The translations under genes and the position numbers were made by a program. A DNA stretch of 30,479 nt from AC2028 sp002373595 (GTDB lineage: Bacteria; Bacillota; Clostridia; Lachnospirales; Lachnospiraceae): assembly GCA_946616365.1 (NCBI GenBank), contig CAMOIX010000026.1, positions 1 to 30,479 on the forward strand, read 5' to 3'. Position 1 is the first letter of the stretch. Each line of letters opens with the position of its first letter. The notes beneath the pieces were generated by a model, which saw only the letters and a program-made list of their open reading frames with translations, was not told the DNA's origin and did not search any database. Shown in pieces: positions 1 to 9,187 of this stretch.

Positions 1-81
1 TGTTTTATTCAAAAATCGCTGTTTTTCTATTGACTTTTAATAGTTAGTCTTTCATCCGTGCGAACCCGCACAGACCTTACC

Positions 82-116
82 TATTGTAGCAAAAAAATGC
101 CGTTTGTGCTACAATA
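82..116. repeat. Perfect 9-bp inverted repeat upstream of the lipoprotein gene
   Basis: TATTGTAGC at 82-90 is matched by its reverse complement GCTACAATA at 108-116, with a 17-nt interval. It lies about 75 bp before the start codon at 192. It has no T-run after it, so it is not an obvious terminator. A binding site for a dimeric regulator or an mRNA hairpin is possible. I could not assign a good -35/-10 pair here. Confidence 0.4.
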
Positions 117-191
117 TATTTGGTTTAATTTGCCGAAAAATAAAGAAAATCGGGATTTTGTGACCGACAGATCAAAAGGAGTTATGAAGAA

Positions 192-1316
192 ATGATAAGA
201 AATAACAAAAGCACAGCAGCCAGACTCGCATCGGGAGTACTTGCTGCAGTATTGATGATGACGTGCGCAGGATGCGGGGCAAAGGAGGCCGCGTCTGCAG
301 CAGATGCAACACCTTCAACCGATGCTCCTGCCGCCCCGCTTAATACCGGAGACGAGGGCAATACGGGAATAGCCGATCTTCCCTATTATGAGACGGTACT
401 CGGCATCGATGTGGATGATTACATCACTCTCAGTGATTACAAGAACTGGGACATCGAAACCACGTACGACCCGACAGATGAGTCAGTTTTGAAAGCTGAG
501 CTCCCTTACTATTCATATGATATTCTTTCCGATTACCTCACGGATGATGACTATATCACCGACCGCACGGTTGAGGACGGAGACATTACGATCCTTGATT
601 ACGTAGGAAAGAAGGACGGAGTTGCTTTTGACGGAGGAACTGCTGAGGGAGCCATACTTTGGATCGGATCGCACACCTATATCGATGGATTTGAAGAAGG
701 TCTTGTAGGCGCAACGATCGATGAGCAGGTAGATCTTAACCTCACTTTCCCTGAGAATTATCAGGCTGAGGAACTTGCGGGAAAGGCTGTTGTATTTGAG
801 GTGATCGTTCGCAAGATCATAAAGACTGAGTCCGTATCCCGCGAGGTCAATAAGGTTGCCGCACAGAATGAGCTCAGCAACGAACTTGCCGACAAGCTTC
901 TTGGTTCCGTCACCCTTAAGACGGAATTCCCCGTAAGCCTTGTAACCGGATATCAGCAGACGGCCGGCAATGAACTCGATTACAGAGCACAGAATACTTA
1001 CGGTATAGACGGAGACACTTTCCTTCAGATGTACGGAACCACCAGAGATGCTTATGTGGAGGAAGTTGCCAAGCAGGATCTCCTTATGGATTCCGCGGTT
1101 ATCAGCATCGCCAAGAAGGAAGGTCTGATACTCGATGACGCCGGATTCAATGCAAAGGTTGAGAACTTCCTGGCAGAGAGCTCATTCCCTGATCTCGATA
1201 CTCTCCTTAAGTACTCGGGACTTTCCGAAGAGCAGCTCAGAGTTTACTTTATAACCGAAGATGTACAGGCTTATCTTATGGGCATCTATGAGCCCAAGGT
1301 ATTTGGAGAAGAGTAA
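192..1316 (+). CDS. Trigger-factor-like FKBP-type peptidyl-prolyl isomerase lipoprotein
   Basis: A 374-residue predicted lipoprotein that probably helps secreted proteins fold outside the membrane. The N-terminus has a basic start, a hydrophobic stretch at about residues 12-24 and a lipobox-like CAGC ending in Cys28, followed by a low-complexity Ala/Thr/Pro linker. Residues about 127-210 match the FKBP-like domain of trigger factor (FDGGTAEG, GFEEGLVGA, LNLTFPENY, AGKAVVFEV). The rest, to residue 374, resembles the helical C-terminal arms of trigger factor, but the ribosome-binding N-terminal domain is absent. The start is supported by AAAGGAG at 176-182, about 9 nt before the ATG. Assignment to the trigger factor/FKBP superfamily is good; substrates are unknown. 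Many Clostridia carry such extracytoplasmic trigger-factor-like proteins in addition to the cytosolic one. Confidence 0.85.
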   Translation: MIRNNKSTAARLASGVLAAVLMMTCAGCGAKEAASAADATPSTDAPAAPLNTGDEGNTGIADLPYYETVLGIDVDDYITLSDYKNWDIETTYDPTDESVLKAELPYYSYDILSDYLTDDDYITDRTVEDGDITILDYVGKKDGVAFDGGTAEGAILWIGSHTYIDGFEEGLVGATIDEQVDLNLTFPENYQAEELAGKAVVFEVIVRKIIKTESVSREVNKVAAQNELSNELADKLLGSVTLKTEFPVSLVTGYQQTAGNELDYRAQNTYGIDGDTFLQMYGTTRDAYVEEVAKQDLLMDSAVISIAKKEGLILDDAGFNAKVENFLAESSFPDLDTLLKYSGLSEEQLRVYFITEDVQAYLMGIYEPKVFGEE

Positions 1317-1359
1317 GCCGTTCATTCCGGGACGAATGCCCGGATAGCAGAGAGAAAAT

Positions 1360-2712
1360 ATGCAGGCATATCGCAGGAGAAAAATAAATAAACTTGCGAG
1401 AATGGGCAAAGGACAGTTACGCATCGTTGCTGCGGCAGCGATAATAACTGTGACAACTGTGTCATGTTTTCCCATAACTGCACAGGCTACGGGACGCACT
1501 TCGGCTCAGGTCCAGACAGATATCAATGCAAAGAACAAAGAGATCAAAGAAGCCCAGGCCAAACTGGGTGCTATCAACTCCAAACTCCAGGGAATAGAAA
1601 GTGACGCGGCTGTCATAAAGGCGGAACTTGATGACCTTAAAGATGCCGTATACAGCATCATGGAGGATATAGAGAGCCGTGAGATCCAGATAGAGGAGAC
1701 GCGGGCACTCATAGCCGAAAAGGAAGAGGAAGTGGAAGGCATCAGAGCCGAGTATGAGGAGGCTCTTGAGACCGAGAAACAGCGCCGTGATGATATGCAG
1801 AAGAGAATGCGTGCGATGTATGAGCGCGGTGATGACAATACGCTCGCACTTATCTTTTCCGGCAAAGGTATCTATGACATATTAAACCGTCTCGGCCTGG
1901 CACAGAAAGTGTATGATTACGACAGAGAGAAGCTCGATGAGTACAAACAGACCAGGGAAGTACTCGAAGAGATAAGGATAGGCCTCGAGGAGGAAGAAGC
2001 CTCTCTTAAAGAGGAGGAAGCCACTTTAAATGCCGAGATAGCAGACCTCGAGAACGAGAAGAGCGAGCTCGAGGAATCGATGGAGCCCCTTCGGGAGAAA
2101 TCAGCGGAGTTCGATGCTCTCGTAAAGAGCGCAAAGCAGGAAGCTTCCGTAGCAGCAACGCTCCTTTCACAGGAACAGGCTCAGCTCCAGGCACTGCAGG
2201 ATCAGAAACAGAAGGCACTTGAGGCGGAGGCGGCGGCAGCCAGACAGGCTCAGCTTGCGGCACAGGCGGCAGCAGGCGGGACGGGAACCGTTTCTGCGGG
2301 CGGCGGAGGTGCGGCTCCGACCATCAATGCGACCAGCTGGGATGCGGTCATTGATGCTTCACCCGGATCCGACCTTGGCAAACAGATCGCCAAGTACGGA
2401 TGCCAGTTCATAGGCTGTCCCTATGTACACGGAGGGAGATCCCTCACCAACGGCACCGACTGCTCCGGATTTACCATGCTCGTATACCAGCAGTTCGGTT
2501 ACAGCCTCTCACCCTCATCGTCCATGCAGGCGACTCAGGGCAGGGAGATCAGCGTTTCAGAGATAGAACCGGGCGATATATTGGTGTATCCCGGACATGT
2601 GGCACTATATATAGGAGGGGGATACGTGGTACACGCCTCCACACCGGCCAGCGGTATCAAGACGAACGGCATGTATTATCGCCAGCCGACCAGTGTCAGA
2701 AGGATTTTGTGA
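1360..2712 (+). CDS. Secreted coiled-coil NlpC/P60 peptidoglycan hydrolase (CwlO-like)
   Basis: A 450-residue secreted cell wall hydrolase, probably a DL-endopeptidase cutting between D-Glu and the third residue of the stem peptide. A basic N-terminus (residues 4-21) and a hydrophobic segment (22-43) ending in AQA form a signal peptide. Residues about 48-290 are a long charged coiled coil rich in Glu, Lys and Leu, as in CwlO/PcsB proteins, followed by a Gln/Ala stretch and a Gly/Ala linker to about residue 325. The C-terminal NlpC/P60 domain holds the catalytic triad candidates Cys368 (DCSGF), His413 (GHVALYIG) and His425 (VVHAS). In B. subtilis the equivalent CwlO coiled coil is activated by FtsEX; no ftsEX lies in this window. 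Only 43 nt separate it from the lipoprotein gene, with a small CCGGG/CCCGG hairpin between them, so co-transcription is possible. Confidence 0.92.
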   Translation: MQAYRRRKINKLARMGKGQLRIVAAAAIITVTTVSCFPITAQATGRTSAQVQTDINAKNKEIKEAQAKLGAINSKLQGIESDAAVIKAELDDLKDAVYSIMEDIESREIQIEETRALIAEKEEEVEGIRAEYEEALETEKQRRDDMQKRMRAMYERGDDNTLALIFSGKGIYDILNRLGLAQKVYDYDREKLDEYKQTREVLEEIRIGLEEEEASLKEEEATLNAEIADLENEKSELEESMEPLREKSAEFDALVKSAKQEASVAATLLSQEQAQLQALQDQKQKALEAEAAAARQAQLAAQAAAGGTGTVSAGGGGAAPTINATSWDAVIDASPGSDLGKQIAKYGCQFIGCPYVHGGRSLTNGTDCSGFTMLVYQQFGYSLSPSSSMQATQGREISVSEIEPGDILVYPGHVALYIGGGYVVHASTPASGIKTNGMYYRQPTSVRRIL

Positions 2713-2751
2713 TATTATAGAGAAAACAGCTCAAATTTTTCGTAAATATAC

Positions 2752-2779
2752 TAAAGTTTGATAACAAATGCTCCGATAA
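2752..2779 (+). promoter_or_regulatory. Sigma-D (sigma-28) type flagellar promoter before flgM
   Basis: TAAAGTTT starts at 2752 and CCGATAA lies at 2773-2779, closely matching the sigma-D consensus TAAA-N15/16-GCCGATAA. It lies about 80 bp before flgM. Placing flgM, the sigma-D inhibitor, under a sigma-D promoter gives the expected negative feedback and would also drive the late flagellar genes downstream. Confidence 0.82.
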
Positions 2780-2858
2780 ATGTGATGTAGGAGTAGTAAG
2801 GCCCACAAAATGAAAAGAGGCGGCTCCTGCAAATATTTAGAGGAGGGAGGTATCCCGG

Positions 2859-3134
2859 ATGCGTATTGAAAGTTATACACAGATACAGAACCTGTATCAG
2901 ACACAGAAGACCAAGCAGACAGCAAAGCCTGTCGCAGCAGCTCGTGCTACCGATAAGGTACAGATAAGCAGCTTCGGCCAGGATCTTGCAACCGCAAGAG
3001 CAGCTCTTGGCAATACGCCCGATATCCGCGAGGAAGTTACCGCTCCCATCAAGGCTCAGATCCAGAACGGCACTTACAATGTAAGCGCAGAGAGCTTTGC
3101 GGAGAAACTTCTTGCCAAGTATCAGGGACTGTAA
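2859..3134 (+). CDS. flgM: Anti-sigma-28 factor FlgM
   Basis: A 91-residue FlgM homologue, the usual length. It binds the flagellar sigma factor (sigma-D/FliA) and blocks late flagellar transcription until the hook-basal body is complete. The N-terminal half is polar and likely disordered, with the conserved ATDKVQISSFGQDL segment. The C-terminal half (residues about 45-91) has the sigma-binding helices, including PDIREEV, IKAQIQNGTYNVSAE and AEKLLAKY. The start at 2859 follows a strong GGAGGGAGG site. It is first in the run flgM-flgN-flgK-flgK-flgL-fliW-csrA, the B. subtilis order apart from the extra flgK. Confidence 0.93.
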   Translation: MRIESYTQIQNLYQTQKTKQTAKPVAAARATDKVQISSFGQDLATARAALGNTPDIREEVTAPIKAQIQNGTYNVSAESFAEKLLAKYQGL

Positions 3135-3152
3135 TTAAGAACGAGGTAAACC

Positions 3153-3668
3153 GTGGCGAGTTTAATGGAAACCCTTATAGCAACGCTGAGGGACGAATGT
3201 GATGCATATGATGGGTTATTGAGTCTGTCACGGAAGAAGACTCCGGTGATCATCACCGGTGACCTGAATGAGCTGACTAAAATCACGGAAGAGGAACAGG
3301 AGTATGCCGGCCGTATCCAGAATCTTGAGAAAAAGAGAGTCGAGGTAACCGCTGACATTGCTAATGTAGTTAACAGGGACGTTAACAAGCTCAAACTCAA
3401 AGATCTGATAGAAATGCTGGAGGCGAGACCTTCAGAACAAAGAGCACTCATCGAGATACATGACAGACTTCATGTATCGGTACATGAACTCAAAAGGGTA
3501 AATGAGCAAAATGCGGAACTGCTCTCAAGCAGCCTGGAAATGGTTCAATATGAGATAACACTGCTTCAGGCAATGAAAGCGGCTCCCGAGACGGCAAACT
3601 ACTCCAAAGGCACCTATACCGGCGAAACAATGGGAATCTCCAGGGGAGGGTTTGACGCCAAACAATAG
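3153..3668 (+). CDS. flgN: FlgN-family flagellar export chaperone
   Basis: A 171-residue, almost entirely helical, charged protein in the FlgN/YvyG position between flgM and flgK. FlgN chaperones bind the C-termini of the hook-filament junction proteins FlgK and FlgL and deliver them to the flagellar export gate. Seen here: an N-terminal helix (METLIATLRDECDAYDGLL), heptad-like helices over residues 40-150, and a Gly/Ser/Thr-rich tail typical of FlgN. The start is probably the GTG at 3153, because GAGG at 3143-3146 is well placed for it. The ATG at 3165 would be about 18 nt from that site. FlgN sequences diverge quickly, so the call rests on length, composition and position together. Confidence 0.82.
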   Translation: MASLMETLIATLRDECDAYDGLLSLSRKKTPVIITGDLNELTKITEEEQEYAGRIQNLEKKRVEVTADIANVVNRDVNKLKLKDLIEMLEARPSEQRALIEIHDRLHVSVHELKRVNEQNAELLSSSLEMVQYEITLLQAMKAAPETANYSKGTYTGETMGISRGGFDAKQ

Positions 3669-3677
3669 GAGAGAATT

Positions 3678-5477
3678 ATGTCCCTGTGGAGCAGCTTATC
3701 CGTTGGAGTCACCGGACTTCAGACCGGGTCAAACGCACTTAATACCGTAGCACATAACCTGACCAACGTCGACACTGACGGCTATACACGCCAGCAGGTC
3801 GAGCAGGCGGACAGAATATATACAACGCTCTCCAAGACGGCCTCCAAGATATCATATCAGCAGGTCGGACTTGGAGTTTATTATTCTAATGTTAAACAGG
3901 TTCGTGACTATTTCCTCGACAAGACCTATCGTCAGGAAGTAGGCCGCGAAGATTTCTATTCCGTTTCTTCCGGCACTTTAAACGAGGTCGAGGATCTCCT
4001 CGGCGAGCTTCAGGGAACACAGTTCCAGAAATCCTTAAGCGACCTTTGGACCTCGGTCCAGGAGCTTACCAAGGATCCCTGCAACAGCGTTACCATGGGA
4101 GCTTTCGTATCCGAGGCCAATGAGTTCCTCTTCAGAGCGCAGGGAGTATACGACGGACTTTCCAGTTTCCAGGACAATCTCAACTACCAGGTTAAACAGA
4201 AAGTAAACCAGATAAACGAACTCGGAAAGAGCCTTTTAAAGCTCAACGACGAGATCCGTAATGTCGAGTTGGGCGGAGTCGAGCACGCAAATGATCTTCG
4301 CGACGAGAGAAACCTTATCCTCGATAAGCTTGCGGAGCTCGCAGATATCAGTTACAAAGAGGACTATTTCGGTAATGTGGAAGTCCAGATCGAGGGCGAA
4401 GACTTTGTAAAAGGCGGCGTCTGCTACGAGATCGGATTAAAGGCCGACAACCTTACCGGATTCTATACACCCTTCTGGCCCCAGAATGCAGAGTGGCATC
4501 TCGACGACATGGGAAACCGTGATTATGACATAGAGAATGCGCAAGTATTCGACCTTTCCCGCCAGATCAGCTCTGAGCTTAATACCGACATCGGCGGGCT
4601 CAAGTCCATCCTCCTTGCAAGGGGTGACCACAGAGCAGATTATACCGATATAGAGACCAATCCCGAGACGGGAGAGTCCAATTACGACAACATCTCTCAG
4701 TCCGTACTTATGAACATCCAGGCTGAATTTGACCAGCTTGTTCACAATACCATGAGAGCCATCAACAGCGTGCTTGAGGATGCGGCAGGCGTAAAGGAGA
4801 TCGCTGACGGAAGCGGCGATGCACAGACTCAGGCCCTTTACGATGCCCTTAAGGCCGGGGATGAGGCAAACGGAGACTATTATGACGGCAAGACCTACAA
4901 GCTCGTCAAAGCCTCCGATCTCACATATATGAAAGATAATGACGGCAGCCCGTTGCTCCTCTTCAAGAAGCAGACTACCGACAGCTACGAGAAGGTAACT
5001 ATCGGCGGAGACGACTACTGGGTATACAAGAATGAGGACTATGATGTAAACGAGTCCCTCTATACCACAGCCAATACCTGCGTCAACCAAAACCTCCTTC
5101 AGACCCCGACCCTGCTTGGTTTCAGACTTGCTGACGGATCCGAGGACAAGGTCACCATGGACAAGCTCAAGCAGGTATTTACCGATGAGATCTACACGCT
5201 CAACCCCAATGTATTAAAGAGAGTATCTTTAAATGACTACTACGGAGACCTCGTTTCCCAGGTTGCGAACTCCGGATATGTATACAAGACCATCCACGAG
5301 AACCAGCAGAATACCGTCGAGGCGACCAGAACCGCCAGAGATCAGGTTACTGCGGTATCCTCGGACGAAGAGCTTTCAAATATGATCAAGTTCCAGAGCG
5401 CATATAACGCATCGAGCAGATTTATCAATGTAGTAAACGAAATGTTGGAGCATTTGCTAAATTCTCTCGCGGGTTAA
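3678..5477 (+). CDS. flgK: Flagellar hook-associated protein FlgK (copy 1)
   Basis: A 599-residue HAP1, the first junction protein between hook and filament. The N-terminus carries the rod/hook signature (SVGVTGLQTGSNALNTVAHN, then TNVDTDGYTRQQV). The C-terminus ends in the matching helix (IKFQSAYNASSRFINVVNEM). These two ends form the D0/D1 coiled-coil core. A conserved block near residues 195-215 (RNVELGGVEHANDLRDERN) is typical of FlgK. The middle, about residues 230-500, is the variable surface-exposed region and has its own insertion here. Translation starts 9 nt after flgN with AGGAGAG upstream. It is followed 27 nt later by a second, different FlgK, which is unusual. Confidence 0.93.
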   Translation: MSLWSSLSVGVTGLQTGSNALNTVAHNLTNVDTDGYTRQQVEQADRIYTTLSKTASKISYQQVGLGVYYSNVKQVRDYFLDKTYRQEVGREDFYSVSSGTLNEVEDLLGELQGTQFQKSLSDLWTSVQELTKDPCNSVTMGAFVSEANEFLFRAQGVYDGLSSFQDNLNYQVKQKVNQINELGKSLLKLNDEIRNVELGGVEHANDLRDERNLILDKLAELADISYKEDYFGNVEVQIEGEDFVKGGVCYEIGLKADNLTGFYTPFWPQNAEWHLDDMGNRDYDIENAQVFDLSRQISSELNTDIGGLKSILLARGDHRADYTDIETNPETGESNYDNISQSVLMNIQAEFDQLVHNTMRAINSVLEDAAGVKEIADGSGDAQTQALYDALKAGDEANGDYYDGKTYKLVKASDLTYMKDNDGSPLLLFKKQTTDSYEKVTIGGDDYWVYKNEDYDVNESLYTTANTCVNQNLLQTPTLLGFRLADGSEDKVTMDKLKQVFTDEIYTLNPNVLKRVSLNDYYGDLVSQVANSGYVYKTIHENQQNTVEATRTARDQVTAVSSDEELSNMIKFQSAYNASSRFINVVNEMLEHLLNSLAG

Positions 5478-5504
5478 GCCGATGTATTAATCGGAGGTTA
5501 ATAT

Positions 5505-7448
5505 ATGCCATCTACATTTTTCGGACTAAACATATCATACTCGGGACTGCTCGCATCCAACGCATCCCTCAATACCACGGCAAACAACATATCCAATGTA
5601 CAGACTGAAGGATACAGCCGCCAGCAGGTTAACCAGCAGGCCGCTTCCGCCATCCGTACCTTTACGACCTTCGGAAGTGCCGGAGCCGGTGTTGAGACGC
5701 TCTCCATTGAGCGTATAAGGGACGAGTTCTACGACCAGAAATACTGGTCGAACAATACCAATGTGGGCGAATACGAGATGAAGGCCTACTATATGAAGCA
5801 GATCGAGCAGTATTTCTATGACAGCTCGACTACGGCAGGATTCTCCGATGTATTTGACACCCTCATGATCAAGGGTATCGAAGAACTCATGAAGAATCCC
5901 GGCGATTCCTCCACCAAGACCCAGTTCGTGGGATACGCGAGTGCGCTTACCGATTATTTCAACAGCACCGTCGGAAACCTCCAGAAGGTTCAGAAGGACT
6001 TGAACGCAGAGATAAAGCTCAAAGTCGATGAGATCAATTCCATCGCTTCCGAGATAGTAGAGCTCAACAAGCAGATCAACACCATCGAGATGGGCGGAGC
6101 AATGAAGGCAAATGAACTTCGCGACCGCCGTACCGCTCTCGTAGACAGACTCTCCGAAATAGTGGACGTCAGCATCAGCGAGACCCCCGTTGTGGACCTT
6201 AACGATCCCGACCGTGTGACCGGTGCAAACCGTTTCGTCGTCAAGATCGCAGGCGGACAGATCCTTGTTGATATGAACAGCCTGAACCAGCTCGACTGCA
6301 AGGCCAGAGAGAATTACGAAAAGGTCAATATGAGTGACATAGACGGCCTTTACGATGTATATTGGGTCACTCCCGAGGGAGAGCCCCTTCAGAAATTCGG
6401 TCTCTACAATGCCTCCATGGGCGGGGAATTAAGAGGTCTCGTTCAGATGAGAGACGGCAATAACGGCGAGTACTTCAACGGCCTCATAACCAACACAACC
6501 GTTTCCGATTATGTGGACGATAATGGAGGCCTCCACGATACCGTCACCATCAAGGTCACCGAGGACTACCTCACCGATCTGAACAAGTCAAATCTCTCGG
6601 ATCAGGGCGGCATCCTCAATCTCGGCAACAAGGAATTCTACTATGATTCCTGGACCTACAAGGCAACCAAGGATGGTTCCGGCAATATCAGCTACGAGTA
6701 CACCTTCGTCCTCTCCAATGAGACTTCGAAGAATTCGAGCCACATCACCAATGACCGCATCGGCAAGAACGCAACGATCGGATCGAGTGTAAAATACGAA
6801 GGCATTCCCTACTATATGAGCCAGCTCAATGAGTGGGTAAGGACTTTCTCAGAGAAGTTCAACGACATATTAAAGAAGGGAAATGACAATACCGGTACCA
6901 TACTTTTCACCGGAAACCATGCCACCGATACGGATCAGTACCAGTTCAATCAGAACAAGGACTATCACCTCTTTGAGAAGGAAGCGGCAAACGGTACTTC
7001 GCTGGAAGTAAACGTACACGATGACAGCTACTACAAGCTCACGGCAGGCAACTTCAGCACCCTCGTGGCGATGATGAGCGACCCCAAGCTGATGAGCAAT
7101 AAGTATAAGACAGCGGACGGAGTAGAGCAGGACGACCTCCTCACAGACCTCAAGAAAATGGTCAACGCGAAAGAGGGAACCGCATTCAGAGGAGGATCCG
7201 CAGCGGAATTCCTCGAATCGGTCATCTCGGATGTGGCACTTAATGCTTCCGCAGCCGATACATTCAGGGACAGCTACAAGACAGTACAGAATACCATAGA
7301 GACCAACCGACTCTCGATATCCGGAGTAGATGAGGACGAGGAAGCGGTCAACCTGGTTAAGTTCCAGAACGCATACAACCTTAACTCCAAGATGATCCAG
7401 GTATTCCAGGAGATATACAACAGACTGATACTCGAAACCGGCGTATAG
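5505..7448 (+). CDS. flgK: Flagellar hook-associated protein FlgK (copy 2)
   Basis: A 647-residue second FlgK-type protein. It has the same terminal signatures as copy 1: NNISNVQTEGYSRQQV near the N-terminus, GGAMKANELRDRRTALVD near residues 195-215, and VKFQNAYNLNSKMIQVFQEI at the C-terminus. It opens with FFGLNISYSGLLASNASLN, closer to the usual FlgK start than copy 1. The central domain (residues about 230-540) is unlike that of copy 1, so this is an old duplication with diverged surface domains, not a recent repeat. A strong CGGAGG precedes the ATG at 5505. Possible roles: a mixed junction ring, two alternative junction types, or one copy acting elsewhere on the hook. All of these are inference. 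Confidence 0.92.
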   Translation: MPSTFFGLNISYSGLLASNASLNTTANNISNVQTEGYSRQQVNQQAASAIRTFTTFGSAGAGVETLSIERIRDEFYDQKYWSNNTNVGEYEMKAYYMKQIEQYFYDSSTTAGFSDVFDTLMIKGIEELMKNPGDSSTKTQFVGYASALTDYFNSTVGNLQKVQKDLNAEIKLKVDEINSIASEIVELNKQINTIEMGGAMKANELRDRRTALVDRLSEIVDVSISETPVVDLNDPDRVTGANRFVVKIAGGQILVDMNSLNQLDCKARENYEKVNMSDIDGLYDVYWVTPEGEPLQKFGLYNASMGGELRGLVQMRDGNNGEYFNGLITNTTVSDYVDDNGGLHDTVTIKVTEDYLTDLNKSNLSDQGGILNLGNKEFYYDSWTYKATKDGSGNISYEYTFVLSNETSKNSSHITNDRIGKNATIGSSVKYEGIPYYMSQLNEWVRTFSEKFNDILKKGNDNTGTILFTGNHATDTDQYQFNQNKDYHLFEKEAANGTSLEVNVHDDSYYKLTAGNFSTLVAMMSDPKLMSNKYKTADGVEQDDLLTDLKKMVNAKEGTAFRGGSAAEFLESVISDVALNASAADTFRDSYKTVQNTIETNRLSISGVDEDEEAVNLVKFQNAYNLNSKMIQVFQEIYNRLILETGV

Positions 7449-7502
7449 GACTTGGAAAGGGCATCCAAGTCCGCAAGAATATTTTTCAGAGAAAAATGTT
7501 CT
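7448..7502 (+). promoter_or_regulatory. Two consecutive hairpins in the flgK2-flgL interval
   Basis: GGACTTGGA (7448-7456) pairs perfectly with TCCAAGTCC (7464-7472) around a 7-nt loop. Directly after it, AGAATATTTTT (7476-7486) pairs with AAAAATGTTCT (7492-7502) with one G-U, around a 5-nt loop. Neither is followed by a T-run, so they are more likely mRNA stabilisers or processing/attenuation elements than a full terminator. The flgL ribosome site (GAGGGAT) follows about 30 nt later. Confidence 0.5.
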
Positions 7503-7541
7503 TGATGTTGGGGATACATACATATCAATGAGGGATAATAT

Positions 7542-9128
7542 ATGAGAATAACCAACAAGATAATGCAGAGGAATAACCTCTCAAATATCAATACCAATAA
7601 GATCCTCGAGGATAAGCTCTCCAACCAGCTCTCAACCGAGAAAAAGGTTACGAGACCTTCCGATGATCCTGTTATAGCGATAAGAGCTCTCAGACTTCGC
7701 ACCAATGTTACCGAGGTTACTCAGTATTATGACAGAAATGTCAGTGATGCGAACAGTTGGCTCACCATCACCGAGGATGCACTCAAGTCTCTCTCCGATG
7801 TTATCACCGGTATGATCGGACAGTGCACCAGCGGCTCCAAGGGTGACCTTACCGCGAAGGACAGACAGATCATCCTCGAGCAGCTCCGTGCTTATTCCGA
7901 TGAAGTCTACAAGACCGGCGATGCGGACTATGCAGGCAGATACGTCTTCACCGGATATCGCACCGATACCCCGCTTAGCTTCCAGAAGGCGGCCGTCCGT
8001 GAGTATACTCTCACCGAGCAGATAGACAAGGACGTGATAGATACCATCACAACCGTAAACAGCGGCGCATCCAAGAAATGGACTGCTGCGAACTTTGATA
8101 CCGATGCCGATGTAACCGCACTTGATGAGCAGGACATCAGCCAGAAGACCAACTACCGCATCAGACTCGCATACGACAATCTCGATCAGGTCGATGCATC
8201 CGGGATCGACATCAGCTACTGGACCGGTCCCGACAGATCTAAGACCCCACAGACACTCGGAGTAACGAGCGTAGTCAGCAAAAATACCGATCCCTACTCC
8301 AACGTAGGTGACGATGATGTCATAATGGTATATGAGACCGGAGAGCTTCTCCTCGGCAAGAACGCTTACGACAAGCTCATGGGCGTCACCGACGATCCCA
8401 CGACTGCCGGGGACGAGAGCGAGATCCGCATCACCTATCAGAAGTCCGAATGGACCGCTACGGACCTTCGCCCCGAGCATTACTTCTACTGCAAGGCCAA
8501 GGATGCCGTAAAAGACCCTTCGACCGGCGTGATAACTGTGGACGATGCAAGTGAGATAGAGTATAATAAAGATTACCTTGATACCACACTTGAGCGCCAG
8601 CCGATCGAGTACGATGTAGGATTCAACACCACGATCCGTATCAACTCCACCGCCGACGAGTGCTTCAAGCTCGGTATCAGGAGAGAGGTTGACGATATAC
8701 TCGAAGGACTTTCCAATCTCGACGAGCTCGAGAAGGTAAAAGAGGACATCGAGGCCAAGATCGCAGCCACCAACAACCAGACGGACCTCGACAAGTTAAA
8801 TACCCAGCTGGATGCGGTAAATAAGTCCCTCACCTATGCGAGAGACATCTGTCAGAAGCGTTTTGAGAAGGGTATCACTACCTTCCAGAAGTACCTCAGC
8901 GAGACCAGCCACGCCATCACCGCCAACGGTACCCGCTCGGCGAAGCTCGATATGATAAAGAGCCGTTTGCAGACCCAGAAGACCACTTTCGAGACCCTGC
9001 AGAGCGAGAACGAGGACATAGACGTGACCGAAGTTGCCATCCATCTTTCCAGCGCGGAGACCACCTACCAGGCGGCACTTATGGCGACCGGCAAGATAAT
9101 GCAGAACACTCTGCTGAACTACCTGTAA
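7542..9128 (+). CDS. flgL: Flagellar hook-associated protein FlgL, extended form
   Basis: HAP3, the second hook-filament junction protein, exported with FlgN help and placed between FlgK and flagellin. The N-terminus is typical of FlgL/flagellin D0-D1 (MRITNKIMQRNNLSNINTNK, then LSTEKKVTRPSDDPVIAIRA and NVSDANSWLTITEDAL). The C-terminus has the matching coiled-coil helix (EVAIHLSSAETTYQAALMAT followed by KIMQNTLLNYL). At 528 residues it is far longer than the roughly 300 of common FlgL proteins. The extra length is central (about residues 140-400), the region that faces the solvent in the assembled ring. GAGGGATA lies just before the ATG. Confidence 0.92.
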   Translation: MRITNKIMQRNNLSNINTNKILEDKLSNQLSTEKKVTRPSDDPVIAIRALRLRTNVTEVTQYYDRNVSDANSWLTITEDALKSLSDVITGMIGQCTSGSKGDLTAKDRQIILEQLRAYSDEVYKTGDADYAGRYVFTGYRTDTPLSFQKAAVREYTLTEQIDKDVIDTITTVNSGASKKWTAANFDTDADVTALDEQDISQKTNYRIRLAYDNLDQVDASGIDISYWTGPDRSKTPQTLGVTSVVSKNTDPYSNVGDDDVIMVYETGELLLGKNAYDKLMGVTDDPTTAGDESEIRITYQKSEWTATDLRPEHYFYCKAKDAVKDPSTGVITVDDASEIEYNKDYLDTTLERQPIEYDVGFNTTIRINSTADECFKLGIRREVDDILEGLSNLDELEKVKEDIEAKIAATNNQTDLDKLNTQLDAVNKSLTYARDICQKRFEKGITTFQKYLSETSHAITANGTRSAKLDMIKSRLQTQKTTFETLQSENEDIDVTEVAIHLSSAETTYQAALMATGKIMQNTLLNYL

Positions 9129-9187
9129 TACCCGTTACCAAGGCTACCCAGCCGTATCAGACTCTGATCGGTTGAAAATATTTTTTA

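Noticed and set aside
7632..8480. 282-codon minus-strand frame opposite flgL
   Set aside because: Antisense shadow of flgL with no family resemblance and no ribosome site.
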